A DNA stretch of 64,000 nucleotides from DATGMS01 sp035303945 (GTDB lineage: Bacteria > Bacteroidota > Bacteroidia > Cytophagales > Cyclobacteriaceae), in NCBI GenBank assembly GCA_035303945.1, contig DATGQZ010000028.1:7549-71548 (forward strand), read 5' to 3'. Both the position numbers and the translations under genes were made by a program. Shown piece by piece: positions 54,673 to 63,196 of this stretch. The notes beneath the pieces are model-generated. The model did no database searches. It was not told the origin of the DNA and worked only from the letters and a program-made list of their open reading frames with translations. The first letter of the stretch is position 1. Each line of letters begins with the position of its first letter.

Positions 54673-55842
54673 ATGAAAACCATAAGTGAACAACAATTCA
54701 AAGAATTGGCCGGTAGAACTGGTGACGTGGTAATATCCATCTACAGCCCCACAAGCAAGCAGAGCACCGACAGCTTCCAAACGGACAAAACCCATTTTAA
54801 AAACAAGCTGAAAGAGGTGGGTAAAGAGCTACAGACGGTTTTTCAACTGGAGGAGGAAAGAATCAAAACGCTGCTCAAGCCCGCACAGGCATTGCTTGAC
54901 GACCAAAAATTTTGGCAGAGCAATGAGAAAATGCTGGCTTATTTTATATTTGATGGGGAAGTGGAATACTATCAGTTGCCGGCTCCCATCAGTCAGCCCA
55001 TTCATTTGGTGGGCAAACGACCCTTTTTGTTGCCCCTGATCCCCCAGCTTAATAATGATGGGGACTTTTATCTCCTCCACCTCAACACGGAAAAAATACA
55101 ATTATTTAAGGGTTCCAGAAATACCTTCGAAGAACTGGAATTGGACGAGGATGAGATTCCGATGTCCTATGCTGAAGAGGAAGAGGCAAATGATGAATTC
55201 CAAGGCATCAGAAAAAGACAAGGAAGTACGGGCAGTGGGGGAGACTTTGCCGCTCACGGAGAAGGCCCTGGAGAAGAACGGAAACAACTGGTCCAAAACT
55301 ATGTCCAACGTCTGGCAAATAAATTAGATAAAAAATTGGCGCAGGATCCGCTTCCGCTATACCTGGCAGGACTGGATTATCTAATACCAATGTTCAGGCA
55401 AGCCACACGCTATTCGCTATTGCAGAAAAACTACATGGGCACCCTAAGTGGCAAGTCGCGTAAGGAAATTCATGAAAAAGCATGGGAATTGGCGCAGGAT
55501 CATTTTCTGGAAGAAAAAAAGAAAAGGAAAGATGAGTTTGGTTTCCGCGCCTCTAGAAACTTAGCCATTACCAAACACCCCGAAAAGTTGATCAAAACGG
55601 CGATCACTGGTGGTGTGGATACATTGTTGGTGAATATCAACCATAAGCATCTTTGGGGAACCTATGACGAAGAAAATTTTAAGGTTTCCTTTGATGAAGA
55701 ACCTAGTGGAAATAATCATTGCATGATCGACCTAGCTGCCCAAAGTGTCATCAACTCTGGGGGGAGGGTATTTGTATTTCCACCCGAAGAAATGCCCGAC
55801 AAGGCATTGGTAGCGGGTACCCTACGCTACGAGGTGCAGTAG
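54673..55842 (+). CDS. baeRF3 family protein (bacterial eRF1-like release factor homologue)
   Basis: 389 residues from the ATG at 54673. An open frame reaches 54583, but the extra 30 residues overlap the divergent HPF gene and are not expected. The N-terminal half is an eRF1-like domain. Around residues 183-215 lies a glycine-rich loop with the order HGEGPGEER...NYVQRLANKL. It resembles the GGQ loop and following helix of eRF1 (HGRGGQ...NYVRKVAE) but lacks the catalytic Gln. The C-terminal part has a release-factor-like alpha/beta domain (GVDTLLVNINHKHLWGTYDE). These traits match the bacterial archaeo-eukaryotic release factor family 3. Molecular function is unproven; ribosome rescue or hibernation is inferred from the HPF neighbour. 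Confidence 0.85.
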   Translation: MKTISEQQFKELAGRTGDVVISIYSPTSKQSTDSFQTDKTHFKNKLKEVGKELQTVFQLEEERIKTLLKPAQALLDDQKFWQSNEKMLAYFIFDGEVEYYQLPAPISQPIHLVGKRPFLLPLIPQLNNDGDFYLLHLNTEKIQLFKGSRNTFEELELDEDEIPMSYAEEEEANDEFQGIRKRQGSTGSGGDFAAHGEGPGEERKQLVQNYVQRLANKLDKKLAQDPLPLYLAGLDYLIPMFRQATRYSLLQKNYMGTLSGKSRKEIHEKAWELAQDHFLEEKKKRKDEFGFRASRNLAITKHPEKLIKTAITGGVDTLLVNINHKHLWGTYDEENFKVSFDEEPSGNNHCMIDLAAQSVINSGGRVFVFPPEEMPDKALVAGTLRYEVQ

Positions 55843-55870
55843 GCTCCTCTATAGGAATCTGTTAAAAGAA

Positions 55871-55905
55871 AGAGCCATACGTAATTGTATGGCTCTAATT
55901 TTTTT
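55871..55905 (+). terminator. Intrinsic terminator of the baeRF3 gene
   Basis: AGAGCCATAC (55871-55880) pairs perfectly with GTATGGCTCT (55887-55896) around a 6-base loop, followed by AATTTTTTT. It lies 28 bp past the stop. Confidence 0.9.
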
Positions 55906-55921
55906 GTCTATATAGCGCGGT

Positions 55922-57568
55922 TTACTCTCCCAACACTTCCAAGATCGGCTCACCACTGGCTCCATTTGGAATGCGTGTCTTTAGCAACATGGCCAAAGTA
56001 GGTGCAATATCGGTCACGGTAGCATAATTTGCGCTTTGACCCGCTTTGATGCCCCAACCGTAAAATACTATGGGAACATTGGTATCATATTTATACCCTG
56101 AACCGTGGGTAGTCCCTCTAGATGCATTCGTCAGCCAAGCGGGCTCCATGATGATCATCACATCACCGGAAGACTTATGGTTGAAGCCCATCTGAAGTAG
56201 CTTTTTCCTTCCAAAAGTGTATTCCAAGCGCTTCATATCATTGGCAATATAGGTTTCTTTAATCCCATCAAACTTCAACAAGAAATCTGCAATAGCTAGC
56301 TGCATTTCGGTGAGGTCAATTCCTTTTTCCTTGGCCAATTCCCGATTGAGGAAAATCTGCTCATTGGTGAAGCTAAGTATCCAATTCCCTTCGCCATAAT
56401 GTTGATTGGTGAAACCCTTGAGCTGGGTAAGCAGGAATCGGGTATCGAGGCTACCTGCAGGCACATTTTGGCTTTTCATATAATTTACCACGTCAGCCAC
56501 GCCATGATCAGCCGTCAGAAAAACTAAGTAGTTTCCTTTCCCCAATTCTTTATCCAAATGATCGAAAAACTTTGCCAATTCACGATCCAGTCTAAGGTAA
56601 TTGTCTTCTAACTCAATGGAGGTTGGACCGAAGCGGTGGCCAATATAATCAGGCGATGAAAAACTAACAGCCAAAAAGTCTGTCTCACCTCGTTTTCCCA
56701 ATTGCTCTCCTTCCAACGCGGCATAAGCCATATCCAAAGTCAGGTTATTGCCAAAAGGGGTGGAGGTAATCATGCCCAATCCACCATTGTCTTCCATCAA
56801 GGCAGGCAGATCGTATGGGAAATTTGTAGATTCTCTTCCCGTAAAAGGTCCTTCAAAATCATTGTCATCCGCTATGCTTTGACGGTAGGTCTCAATGGGG
56901 AATAGCGTTTCCCAAGTTTGGGAAAGATACTTTTTGGGCAAGCCTCTCTTATTAAAATCTTTCACCCACTGGGGAAGTTCTTCTTTATAGTAAGTAGAAG
57001 TCATAAATTCCCCTGTATTCCCATCGTACCAGTATGCATCACCTAGATGTCCGGCGGGTAGGGCAGCACCGCGGTCTTTTATAGCAACTCCCACAACTTT
57101 AGATCTTTTGTTGGTAGCAAATCTAAGCTCATCCGTGATCGTGGTGGTCAGCAGATTGCGGGGAGATATATTCCCGCTCTTCTCGGTACCGCCAACTGCA
57201 TGAACGGTACTGTCGCCTGCACAATAGATGGTTTTGCCCAAGCTTCTTACATACCAATCGTTACCGATAATGCCATGGGTAGCCGGGGTAGTTCCTGTGT
57301 ACACAGAGGCATGACCTGGACCAGTATAGGTGGGAATATAATTGTAGTGGCCATTTTTCATCATAAAGCCTTCATACATCAGCCGCTTCAATCCTCCTTC
57401 CACATATCGGTCTTCAAATTTGTAAAAATACTCCTGTCGCATTTGATCAACGACGATTCCGACTACCAGCTTGGGCCTGTTTGGCTCTTGACCGGAGGAG
57501 TTGTTTTGAGCTTGGGTGGCAGTGAGCGAGAGCATCAAAGCCAACCCGGCTAGTATCAATTTTTTCAT
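55922..57568 (-). CDS. PafA-type alkaline phosphatase
   Basis: 548 residues from ATG 57568. The frame is open to an ATG at 57619, but a -7 promoter element at 57593-57600 lies inside that extension, so the shorter form with signal peptide (MKKLILAGLALML...TQA) is chosen. Motifs: VVGIVVDQMRQEYF with the first metal Asp, the nucleophile region YIPTYTGPGHASVYTG around Thr80-Thr82, THGIIGNDWY, PDYIGHRFGP and LTADHGVADV. PafA is the calcium- or zinc-dependent phosphomonoesterase of Bacteroidota, exported to the periplasm. A close phosphodiesterase function is possible. Confidence 0.9.
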   Translation of the reverse strand: MKKLILAGLALMLSLTATQAQNNSSGQEPNRPKLVVGIVVDQMRQEYFYKFEDRYVEGGLKRLMYEGFMMKNGHYNYIPTYTGPGHASVYTGTTPATHGIIGNDWYVRSLGKTIYCAGDSTVHAVGGTEKSGNISPRNLLTTTITDELRFATNKRSKVVGVAIKDRGAALPAGHLGDAYWYDGNTGEFMTSTYYKEELPQWVKDFNKRGLPKKYLSQTWETLFPIETYRQSIADDNDFEGPFTGRESTNFPYDLPALMEDNGGLGMITSTPFGNNLTLDMAYAALEGEQLGKRGETDFLAVSFSSPDYIGHRFGPTSIELEDNYLRLDRELAKFFDHLDKELGKGNYLVFLTADHGVADVVNYMKSQNVPAGSLDTRFLLTQLKGFTNQHYGEGNWILSFTNEQIFLNRELAKEKGIDLTEMQLAIADFLLKFDGIKETYIANDMKRLEYTFGRKKLLQMGFNHKSSGDVMIIMEPAWLTNASRGTTHGSGYKYDTNVPIVFYGWGIKAGQSANYATVTDIAPTLAMLLKTRIPNGASGEPILEVLGE

Positions 57569-57592
57569 TTTGTCATTTAATCTTATGTCCGA

Positions 57593-57600
57593 CAAATATA
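57593..57600 (-). promoter_or_regulatory. Candidate -7 element of the PafA gene
   Basis: TATATTTG on the minus strand, an exact TAnnTTTG match. The predicted start site is about 18 bases ahead of ATG 57568. It falls inside the longer alternative reading frame and so also supports the shorter protein. Confidence 0.5.
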
Positions 57601-57741
57601 TAAAACCACCTCCTTGCATGGTAACTCAAGGGGAAAGAGTCGCGGTTTTTGCTTGGTATTTTTTTTTAACGGTTTTGATTATCTTTAAAACTCATTGTCA
57701 AGCATCTAAAACATAAATTTCACCTTAAAACCCAAAAAGCC

Positions 57742-58866
57742 ATGAAATTTATCTCCCTTCTGTTGCTTCTCCTTTCTATTGCCGGTAACACTTTTTCCCA
57801 AGATAAAAAACCCTCACTTCTGCCTATTAGATCCCCAGCGCCGGACTTCAATCTCCCCGGTGTGGATGACAAAAACTACTCTCTGGCAGATTTTAGGCAG
57901 TATGATGTGTTGACGGTAATCTTCACCTGTAACCATTGCCCAACTGCACAAGCTTATGAGGATCGCATCATCAAGATGGTCGATGAATACAGGAAAAGGG
58001 GAGTGGGATTCGTGGCCATTTCTCCCAACGATGCCTCGGCCATCAGTTTGGCAGAATTGGGATATACCGATATGAATGACAGCTTAGAGGAAATGAAAAT
58101 CCGTGCCAAAGAAAAGAATTACAATTTCCCTTACCTTTTTGACGGGGACAGCCAGGCAACTTCTATGGCTTATGGACCTTCGGCCACCCCTCATGTTTTT
58201 GTATTCGATAAAGAAAGAAAGCTGCGGTACAGCGGGAGGATTGATGATACCGAAAATCCCTATGTGACACCCAAACAAAAGGATCTGGAAAGCGCCCTGG
58301 AGGCGCTCCTAGGCAATCAATCACCTGAAGTGGCAACTACTAAGACTTTCGGCTGCTCAGTCAAATGGGCCTGGCAGAACGAATATGCAGAGAGGTTAAA
58401 AAAGGAATGGGCGGAAGAGCCGGTCGCGATCGAAGAAATCGGTTTGGAAGCCGTTGCTGATCTGGTTCGAAATAAAGCGGGTGAAAAACTACGGCTGATC
58501 AATATCTGGGCAACTTGGTGCGGGCCATGCATTGTGGAATTCCCCGATTTTGTTGACATCAACCGCATGTACCGCGATCGGGCTTTCGAATTTATCTCTC
58601 TCAGTGCGGACAAACTGGCTCAAAAGGAAAAGGCCTTGGCTTTCCTACAGAAGAAAGAAGCTTCCAATACCAATTACATCTTTGCCGGAGAGGATATTTA
58701 TGAGTTGATTGATGTCGTGGACAAAGATTGGCAAGGTTCCCTTCCTTACACCGTGCTGGTGGATGCGTCGGGGAAGGTACTTTACAAAGTCGAGGGTACA
58801 ATTGATCCGCTTGAGGTCAAAAGAGCCATTGTGGGCAGCTTGGGAAGGTATTATGCGGATAATTAA
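57742..58866 (+). CDS. Exported protein with two thioredoxin-fold domains
   Basis: 374 residues. After a signal peptide (1-19), the first domain (about 28-190) is redoxin-like with LTVIFTCNHCPTAQAYEDRI, where Cys63 and Cys66 form a C-x-x-C site followed by Pro. The second domain (about 235-365) is TlpA-like with INIWATWCGPCIVEFPDF (Cys260, Cys263). DGDSQATSMAYGPSATPHVF and GSLPYTVLVDASGKVLY supply the cis-Pro segments. A tandem arrangement suggests electron transfer or thiol handling in the periplasm. A TATCTTTA one-mismatch -7 element lies upstream. The 21-bp repeat array begins 43 bp after the stop. Confidence 0.87.
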   Translation: MKFISLLLLLLSIAGNTFSQDKKPSLLPIRSPAPDFNLPGVDDKNYSLADFRQYDVLTVIFTCNHCPTAQAYEDRIIKMVDEYRKRGVGFVAISPNDASAISLAELGYTDMNDSLEEMKIRAKEKNYNFPYLFDGDSQATSMAYGPSATPHVFVFDKERKLRYSGRIDDTENPYVTPKQKDLESALEALLGNQSPEVATTKTFGCSVKWAWQNEYAERLKKEWAEEPVAIEEIGLEAVADLVRNKAGEKLRLINIWATWCGPCIVEFPDFVDINRMYRDRAFEFISLSADKLAQKEKALAFLQKKEASNTNYIFAGEDIYELIDVVDKDWQGSLPYTVLVDASGKVLYKVEGTIDPLEVKRAIVGSLGRYYADN

Positions 58867-58909
58867 AAGGCTTTATGCCGAGAGGCACGAAGGCGATAAG
58901 GTCTTGTTG

Positions 58910-59266
58910 TTTGCAAAAGTAGGGCGAGCACTTGCAATAGGATTTTTAGGGGTTACAATATAATTCCTACCGCTTACAATAGGATTTATTTCTCTTGCAA
59001 TAGGATTATCCGGTCTTACATGCGTATTGACACGTGTTGCATTTGTATTAAAACAGCTTACAATAGGATTTTCTACTGTTGCATGCGTGCTATCAGGCCT
59101 TACATGTGTGTTATCAGACCTTACATGAGCATTAACGGGACTTACATAGGTATTAACAGGGCTTGCATACTTCTTTCCAAGACTTACAATGGGTTAAAAT
59201 AGGCTTGCAGTTATATCATCAAGAGCTGCAGCGGTTTGGGGAGGGCTTGCAGGAAGGCAACATGAA
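58910..59266. repeat. Degenerate 21-bp tandem array with TTRCA core, 17 units
   Basis: Seventeen adjacent units of exactly 21 bp, with boundaries at 58910, 58931, 58952 and so on to 59246, and no insertion or deletion. In every unit position 3 is T, 4 is purine, 5 is C and 6 is A. Position 2 is T in all but one. Position 1 is C or G except in the first unit, and TT at 13-14 is common. The rest drifts. Two variants alternate: TTRCAATAGGATT (units starting 58931, 58973, 58994, 59057) and TTRCATGTGTNTTA-like (59015, 59078, 59099 and others). The period equals two DNA helical turns, so TTRCA cores face the same side. No spacer structure, so not CRISPR. Function unknown. Confidence 0.9.
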
Positions 59267-59461
59267 TTAGCTGATAACCGGATTTGATTTCAAATTACTT
59301 TTTTTGTATCGCCAAAAGAAACCATTTATACGGGTGGTCAATACCTCCTATACAAGTGCTCTCATAGTCTCCCTTAACTAGATTTCGTCATAATACCCTA
59401 TCTTCTACAACAAACCACTGGTGTCCTGCCTTTTTCCATTAAAGACAATTGCTACAATCCC
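59267..59461. other. Spacer between the 21-bp array and the flavoprotein gene
   Basis: About 195 AT-rich bases with no open frame, RNA gene or further unit of the array. A -7 element for the flavoprotein gene lies directly after it (59462-59469). Confidence 0.5.
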
Positions 59462-59469
59462 TATCTTTG
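59462..59469 (+). promoter_or_regulatory. Promoter -7 element of the flavoprotein gene
   Basis: TATCTTTG, an exact TAnnTTTG match 31 bp before ATG 59500. The -33 region is weak (TTTTTCC near 59431). The element lies inside a longer in-frame reading that begins at 59449, which supports ATG 59500 as the true start. Confidence 0.5.
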
Positions 59470-59499
59470 CCCCATCTCAAACAGGAAATCGAGCAAAAC

Positions 59500-60738
59500 A
59501 TGAACAACAGTCATATCATCATTATAGGCGCCGGTGCGGCGGGGATTTTTGCGGCTGCCAATCTCTCTGCCAAGCATCCGAGTGTCAAAGTGACCGTGTT
59601 GGAAAAGTCGCCCAAGCTCCTGTCCAAAGTGAAAGTCTCGGGCGGTGGCCGGTGCAATGTCACCAACGCCTGCAAAGAACCGCACCAACTGATCAAAAAC
59701 TATCCCCGCAGCAACAAAAAACTTGCCCAAGCCTTTGCCCAGTTTGGTACCGAAGATACTGTAAGCTGGTTTGAGAGAAGGGGCGTGAGGCTAAAAACAG
59801 AAGCCGATGGAAGGATCTTCCCTGTCAGTGATAATTCCCAAACTATAATCGACTGCCTCTTGGCCGCCTGCGACAAAAACAAAGTGCGCATCCTTCCCCG
59901 CACGGGTGTTGTAGGGATTTCAAAGGCCGAGAACGGCTTTAAGCTGACCACCGACTCCGGAGAAACCCTACCATGCGATAATGTGCTTGTTGCAACGGGG
60001 GGAGCCAATAAGGCAACTGCCTATCAATGGCTAGAACAACTTGGCCATTCCATTGCTCCTCCGGTTCCCTCACTGTTTACGTTTAATCTCCAAGACAAAG
60101 CCATCACCGCGCTGGCGGGGGTAGCAGTGCCGGAAGTAAGCGTAAAGATTGCAGGCACCAAACTGGAACAGAAAGGGCCGATCCTCATAACCCACTGGGG
60201 ATTGAGTGGACCGGTGGTGCTGCGTACATCAGCTTGGGGAGCCAGAATACTCCATGACAAAAACTATAGCTATACCGTCTTGGTGAACTGGCTTTCGGAT
60301 CTCAAAGAACCCGAGGCCAGACAGGCTCTCGAAGCCTATAAAGCCAAGCACCCTAAGCAAAAGATTATTAGTAACCCCCTTTTCTCCCTTCCTAAAAGGC
60401 TATGGGAATTCCTTTGTGCCAAGGCGGGCATAGGGGAGGCGAACCTGTGGAACAACTATTCCGGCAAAAGCTACAACCGGCTGATCAATATTTTGGTCGC
60501 TGATGCATACCAGGCTTCGGGCAAAACGACCTTTAAGGAAGAGTTTGTTACCTGCGGCGGCATTCCGCTATCTGAAGTAAACCTCCAGACCATGGAAAGC
60601 CGGATCTGTCCGGGACTATATTTTGCCGGGGAAGTCTTGGATATAGATGGCATCACTGGCGGCTACAATTTCCAAGCTGCATGGACCACCGGATGGTTGG
60701 CTGCCCAGGCCATGGCTGAAAAGGAAGAAGCGGGTTGA
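59500..60738 (+). CDS. NAD(P)/FAD-dependent oxidoreductase, HI0933/BaiN family
   Basis: 412 residues from ATG 59500. An upstream in-frame ATG (59449) overlaps the promoter element and is rejected. The N-terminus has the dinucleotide fold IIIIGAGAAGIFAAANLSA, then the family signature KLLSKVKVSGGGRCNVTN. VLVATGGANKATAYQWLEQLGH and GGIPLSEVNLQTMESR precede the C-terminal GLYFAGEVLDIDGITGGYNFQAAW. This flavoprotein group is conserved in bacteria. A few members reduce bile-acid enones, but the substrate of most is unknown. It is the first gene downstream of the 21-bp array. Confidence 0.9.
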   Translation: MNNSHIIIIGAGAAGIFAAANLSAKHPSVKVTVLEKSPKLLSKVKVSGGGRCNVTNACKEPHQLIKNYPRSNKKLAQAFAQFGTEDTVSWFERRGVRLKTEADGRIFPVSDNSQTIIDCLLAACDKNKVRILPRTGVVGISKAENGFKLTTDSGETLPCDNVLVATGGANKATAYQWLEQLGHSIAPPVPSLFTFNLQDKAITALAGVAVPEVSVKIAGTKLEQKGPILITHWGLSGPVVLRTSAWGARILHDKNYSYTVLVNWLSDLKEPEARQALEAYKAKHPKQKIISNPLFSLPKRLWEFLCAKAGIGEANLWNNYSGKSYNRLINILVADAYQASGKTTFKEEFVTCGGIPLSEVNLQTMESRICPGLYFAGEVLDIDGITGGYNFQAAWTTGWLAAQAMAEKEEAG

Positions 60739-60750
60739 TCCACCCGCTTC
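60727..60750. terminator. Perfect stem-loop at the convergent end of the flavoprotein and receptor genes
   Basis: GAAGCGGGT (60727-60735) pairs with ACCCGCTTC (60742-60750) around a 6-base loop. The loop contains the TGA stop codon of the flavoprotein gene. No strong T-run follows on either strand, so termination efficiency is uncertain. Confidence 0.65.
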
Positions 60751-60754
60751 AACG

Positions 60755-63196
60755 TTATTCGCCTAAGATATCCGATGGCTTAGCCTGCTTCCCTTGTTTG
60801 ATTCGGTAATTTAAGGTCAGGTTGATCTGTCTGATTCTTTGCTGGCCATCGCCAACCGTATAAAAGCCCGGCCCTTCGCTGATATACCGGTTGCGCCTTG
60901 AATTAAAAACATCCATCACATTCAAAATAAGTGTGCCCCTTCCTTTCAACACATCCTTACTAGCGGAAAGGTCCGCATAGGTAAGCGACTTGCGCACCCC
61001 TTGAGCCGTTTTTTGACGGGCTTCGTAGTTTCCTCTCACCTGTACTTCCAATCCATTAGAAAAGCTGAACCTAGAGCTATATCGTGCGAACCAGCTAAAT
61101 GTTTTGGCTGTATAATCCTCCATGATATTGCTGCCATCAATGTGGGCATGAAACAGGTTGACGTTGAGGTCCATCTTCCACCAATCGTTGGGGCTGTAAT
61201 CCCCGGTGAATTCTACGCCCATAGACTTTTCTGACAATAGGTTTTGGGTAATGGTCCTGGAATTACCTTCTTCATCGACGGTCCTGATGCGATCAATCTT
61301 ATCTGTGGTGCTACGGTAATAGACGCTGGAAAACAGGGAAGCCTTGTCAAAATACTTAATATGGCCCATCTCATAAGCATTGGTAAATTCCGGTTCCAAA
61401 TCCGGGTTGCCGCTGAAAAAGTTTCTCGAATCAGAGAAAGTCACAAAAGGGCTGAGATCATTGTAAAATGGCCTTCTAACCCTTCGGCTATAGCTTACCT
61501 GAAATGAATTGTCAGGATTGATGGTGTAGGTGACATGGGCGCTGGGGAACAGGTTTACATAGTCGCGGGGGTTGGTTTCATTGGCGCGCACCAAGGTCGT
61601 CTCCACGTCGGTGACTTCCGCTCTTAAACCGGCCTGATAGGAAAACTTGTTGGTTTTGTTACCCAAGATCCCGTACACAGCATGGATATTTTCCTGATAA
61701 AGAAAAATATCATCCATTCCGGGTAGGGCGACAAAATCCCCTGATTCCGTTTTTTCGCTTACATTGAAATCGTTCTCCATATTCCTGAAGCTACTTCTGA
61801 TGCCGGTTTCCAGATTGCCTTCCTTTCCAATCGGTTTGGTAAAATCCAGCTGAAAAAGCCACTGTCTTTCAAATTCATCATTGACAGAAGTTTGGATAAC
61901 TGATTTTGAGCGTTGCTCCGTACCATCTGGAAGAAAGGTATATTGCGTGTACAGCTGATCAGAATTCTCCCAATAGTCCAGATAGGTCACTGCAGCGGTA
62001 AGCTCATGCCCCTTTTGCCCAAAACTCCGCTTGTACGTCAGGTTAGCTTCTGAGTTGGGCTCCTTTTCATCTTCCTCTTGTCGCCTCCGGGTATAGCTCA
62101 GCATATTGCTTTCACTGTTGAGGTAATCGTTGTATTGGATATCCAACACGCGGTGCGCGTCACTTCTGCGCAGCATGTAAGACCCTGTCAGGATACTTTT
62201 TTCATTGAAGAAATAGTCCAATCCAGCCCTAACATTGTTATTCAGGCTTTTCACCACACCGTCATTTTCCTGCCTTAGCAACTGTGTCCCTTCCTCCGTA
62301 TATACCTCTTGATACAGGGTGCTGTTGAAGGGTAAGCGACGATGGGCCACACCATAGTTGATAAACCAATTGATTCTGTTGTGTCGGTAATTAAGGTTAG
62401 CAGCAAGTCCAAGATTGGTAGGCGTGCCGGTGATGACTTCAAATGAGCCATTAAAACCTTGGGTATTTTCTTTTTTCAATACAATATTGATTACACCGGC
62501 CATACCTTCTGCTTCATAGCGGGCAGAGGGGTTGGTGATCACTTCAACAGTTTCGATCATACTCGCAGACAACTGCTGAAGACCGCTACTTCCTTTGAAG
62601 CTCACCAAACCGGAGGGCTTACCATCGATCAATATCCTGACGTTTTCACTTCCCCTAAGCCTTACATTTCCTTCCGGATCTACCGTGACTGAGGGAAGGT
62701 TCATCAGAATATCTGTTGCGGTGCCACCTGCATTAGCCAGATCCTGCCCTATATTGAATATCCTTTTGTCTAGGGAAAGCTCCATTTTAGTCCTTTCTCC
62801 CTGCACCACTACCTCATCCAAATCAGCCGTTGTTGCACTGATTTTAACTGTACCTAAATCATGTCGTCTATTATCTCTATCGATTGTAAAAGCAGGCGTC
62901 TGAAAGGAGTCGAAGCCCATAAAATCAATGACAGCATAGTACGATCCAAAGGGGATCGCTATTTCGAACTTTCCATCATCATCCGTAATGTTGCCATCCA
63001 CCAATGCTTTTGTTGCGTTGTCATAAATAGCCACAGACGCAAATCCCACAGGAGCAGATGTGGCGGCATCCAACACTGTTCCTTGAAGACTGCCGTTTTG
63101 AAAAGATTGCGCCACGGTCTTTTCCCCAACCGTCAAAAAAACAAGTACCACCAAAAGGATTTTGGCAAAAGGGTGAAGGCGCTGAAAATTGTTCAT
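60755..63196 (-). CDS. TonB-dependent receptor-like outer membrane beta-barrel protein
   Basis: 813 residues. Signal peptide (about 1-30), carboxypeptidase-regulatory-like domain (about 37-118, LQGTVLDAATSAPVGFASV, DFMGFDSFQTP), plug (about 127-245, with LDEVVVQGERTKMEL, VRLRGSENVRILIDGKPSGL and GMAGVINIVLKKEN), then a barrel of the OMP_b-brl_3 type with YSRRVRRPFYNDLSPF. Shorter than SusC proteins and without a SusD partner. It may import a small ligand or act as a structural barrel. It has the best promoter match of the window (63260-63288). Confidence 0.9.
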   Translation of the reverse strand: MNNFQRLHPFAKILLVVLVFLTVGEKTVAQSFQNGSLQGTVLDAATSAPVGFASVAIYDNATKALVDGNITDDDGKFEIAIPFGSYYAVIDFMGFDSFQTPAFTIDRDNRRHDLGTVKISATTADLDEVVVQGERTKMELSLDKRIFNIGQDLANAGGTATDILMNLPSVTVDPEGNVRLRGSENVRILIDGKPSGLVSFKGSSGLQQLSASMIETVEVITNPSARYEAEGMAGVINIVLKKENTQGFNGSFEVITGTPTNLGLAANLNYRHNRINWFINYGVAHRRLPFNSTLYQEVYTEEGTQLLRQENDGVVKSLNNNVRAGLDYFFNEKSILTGSYMLRRSDAHRVLDIQYNDYLNSESNMLSYTRRRQEEDEKEPNSEANLTYKRSFGQKGHELTAAVTYLDYWENSDQLYTQYTFLPDGTEQRSKSVIQTSVNDEFERQWLFQLDFTKPIGKEGNLETGIRSSFRNMENDFNVSEKTESGDFVALPGMDDIFLYQENIHAVYGILGNKTNKFSYQAGLRAEVTDVETTLVRANETNPRDYVNLFPSAHVTYTINPDNSFQVSYSRRVRRPFYNDLSPFVTFSDSRNFFSGNPDLEPEFTNAYEMGHIKYFDKASLFSSVYYRSTTDKIDRIRTVDEEGNSRTITQNLLSEKSMGVEFTGDYSPNDWWKMDLNVNLFHAHIDGSNIMEDYTAKTFSWFARYSSRFSFSNGLEVQVRGNYEARQKTAQGVRKSLTYADLSASKDVLKGRGTLILNVMDVFNSRRNRYISEGPGFYTVGDGQQRIRQINLTLNYRIKQGKQAKPSDILGE

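Noticed and set aside
58709..58963. 84-codon frame overlapping the end of the thioredoxin-fold gene
   Set aside because: It is out of frame with a well-supported gene and continues into the repeat array.
59020..59202. 60-codon open frame as a gene
   Set aside because: It lies wholly within the 21-bp array and simply repeats a heptapeptide; no start context or homology.
58910..59266. CRISPR array
   Set aside because: Units are contiguous, 21 bp and degenerate throughout; there are no unique spacers and no cas genes in the window.
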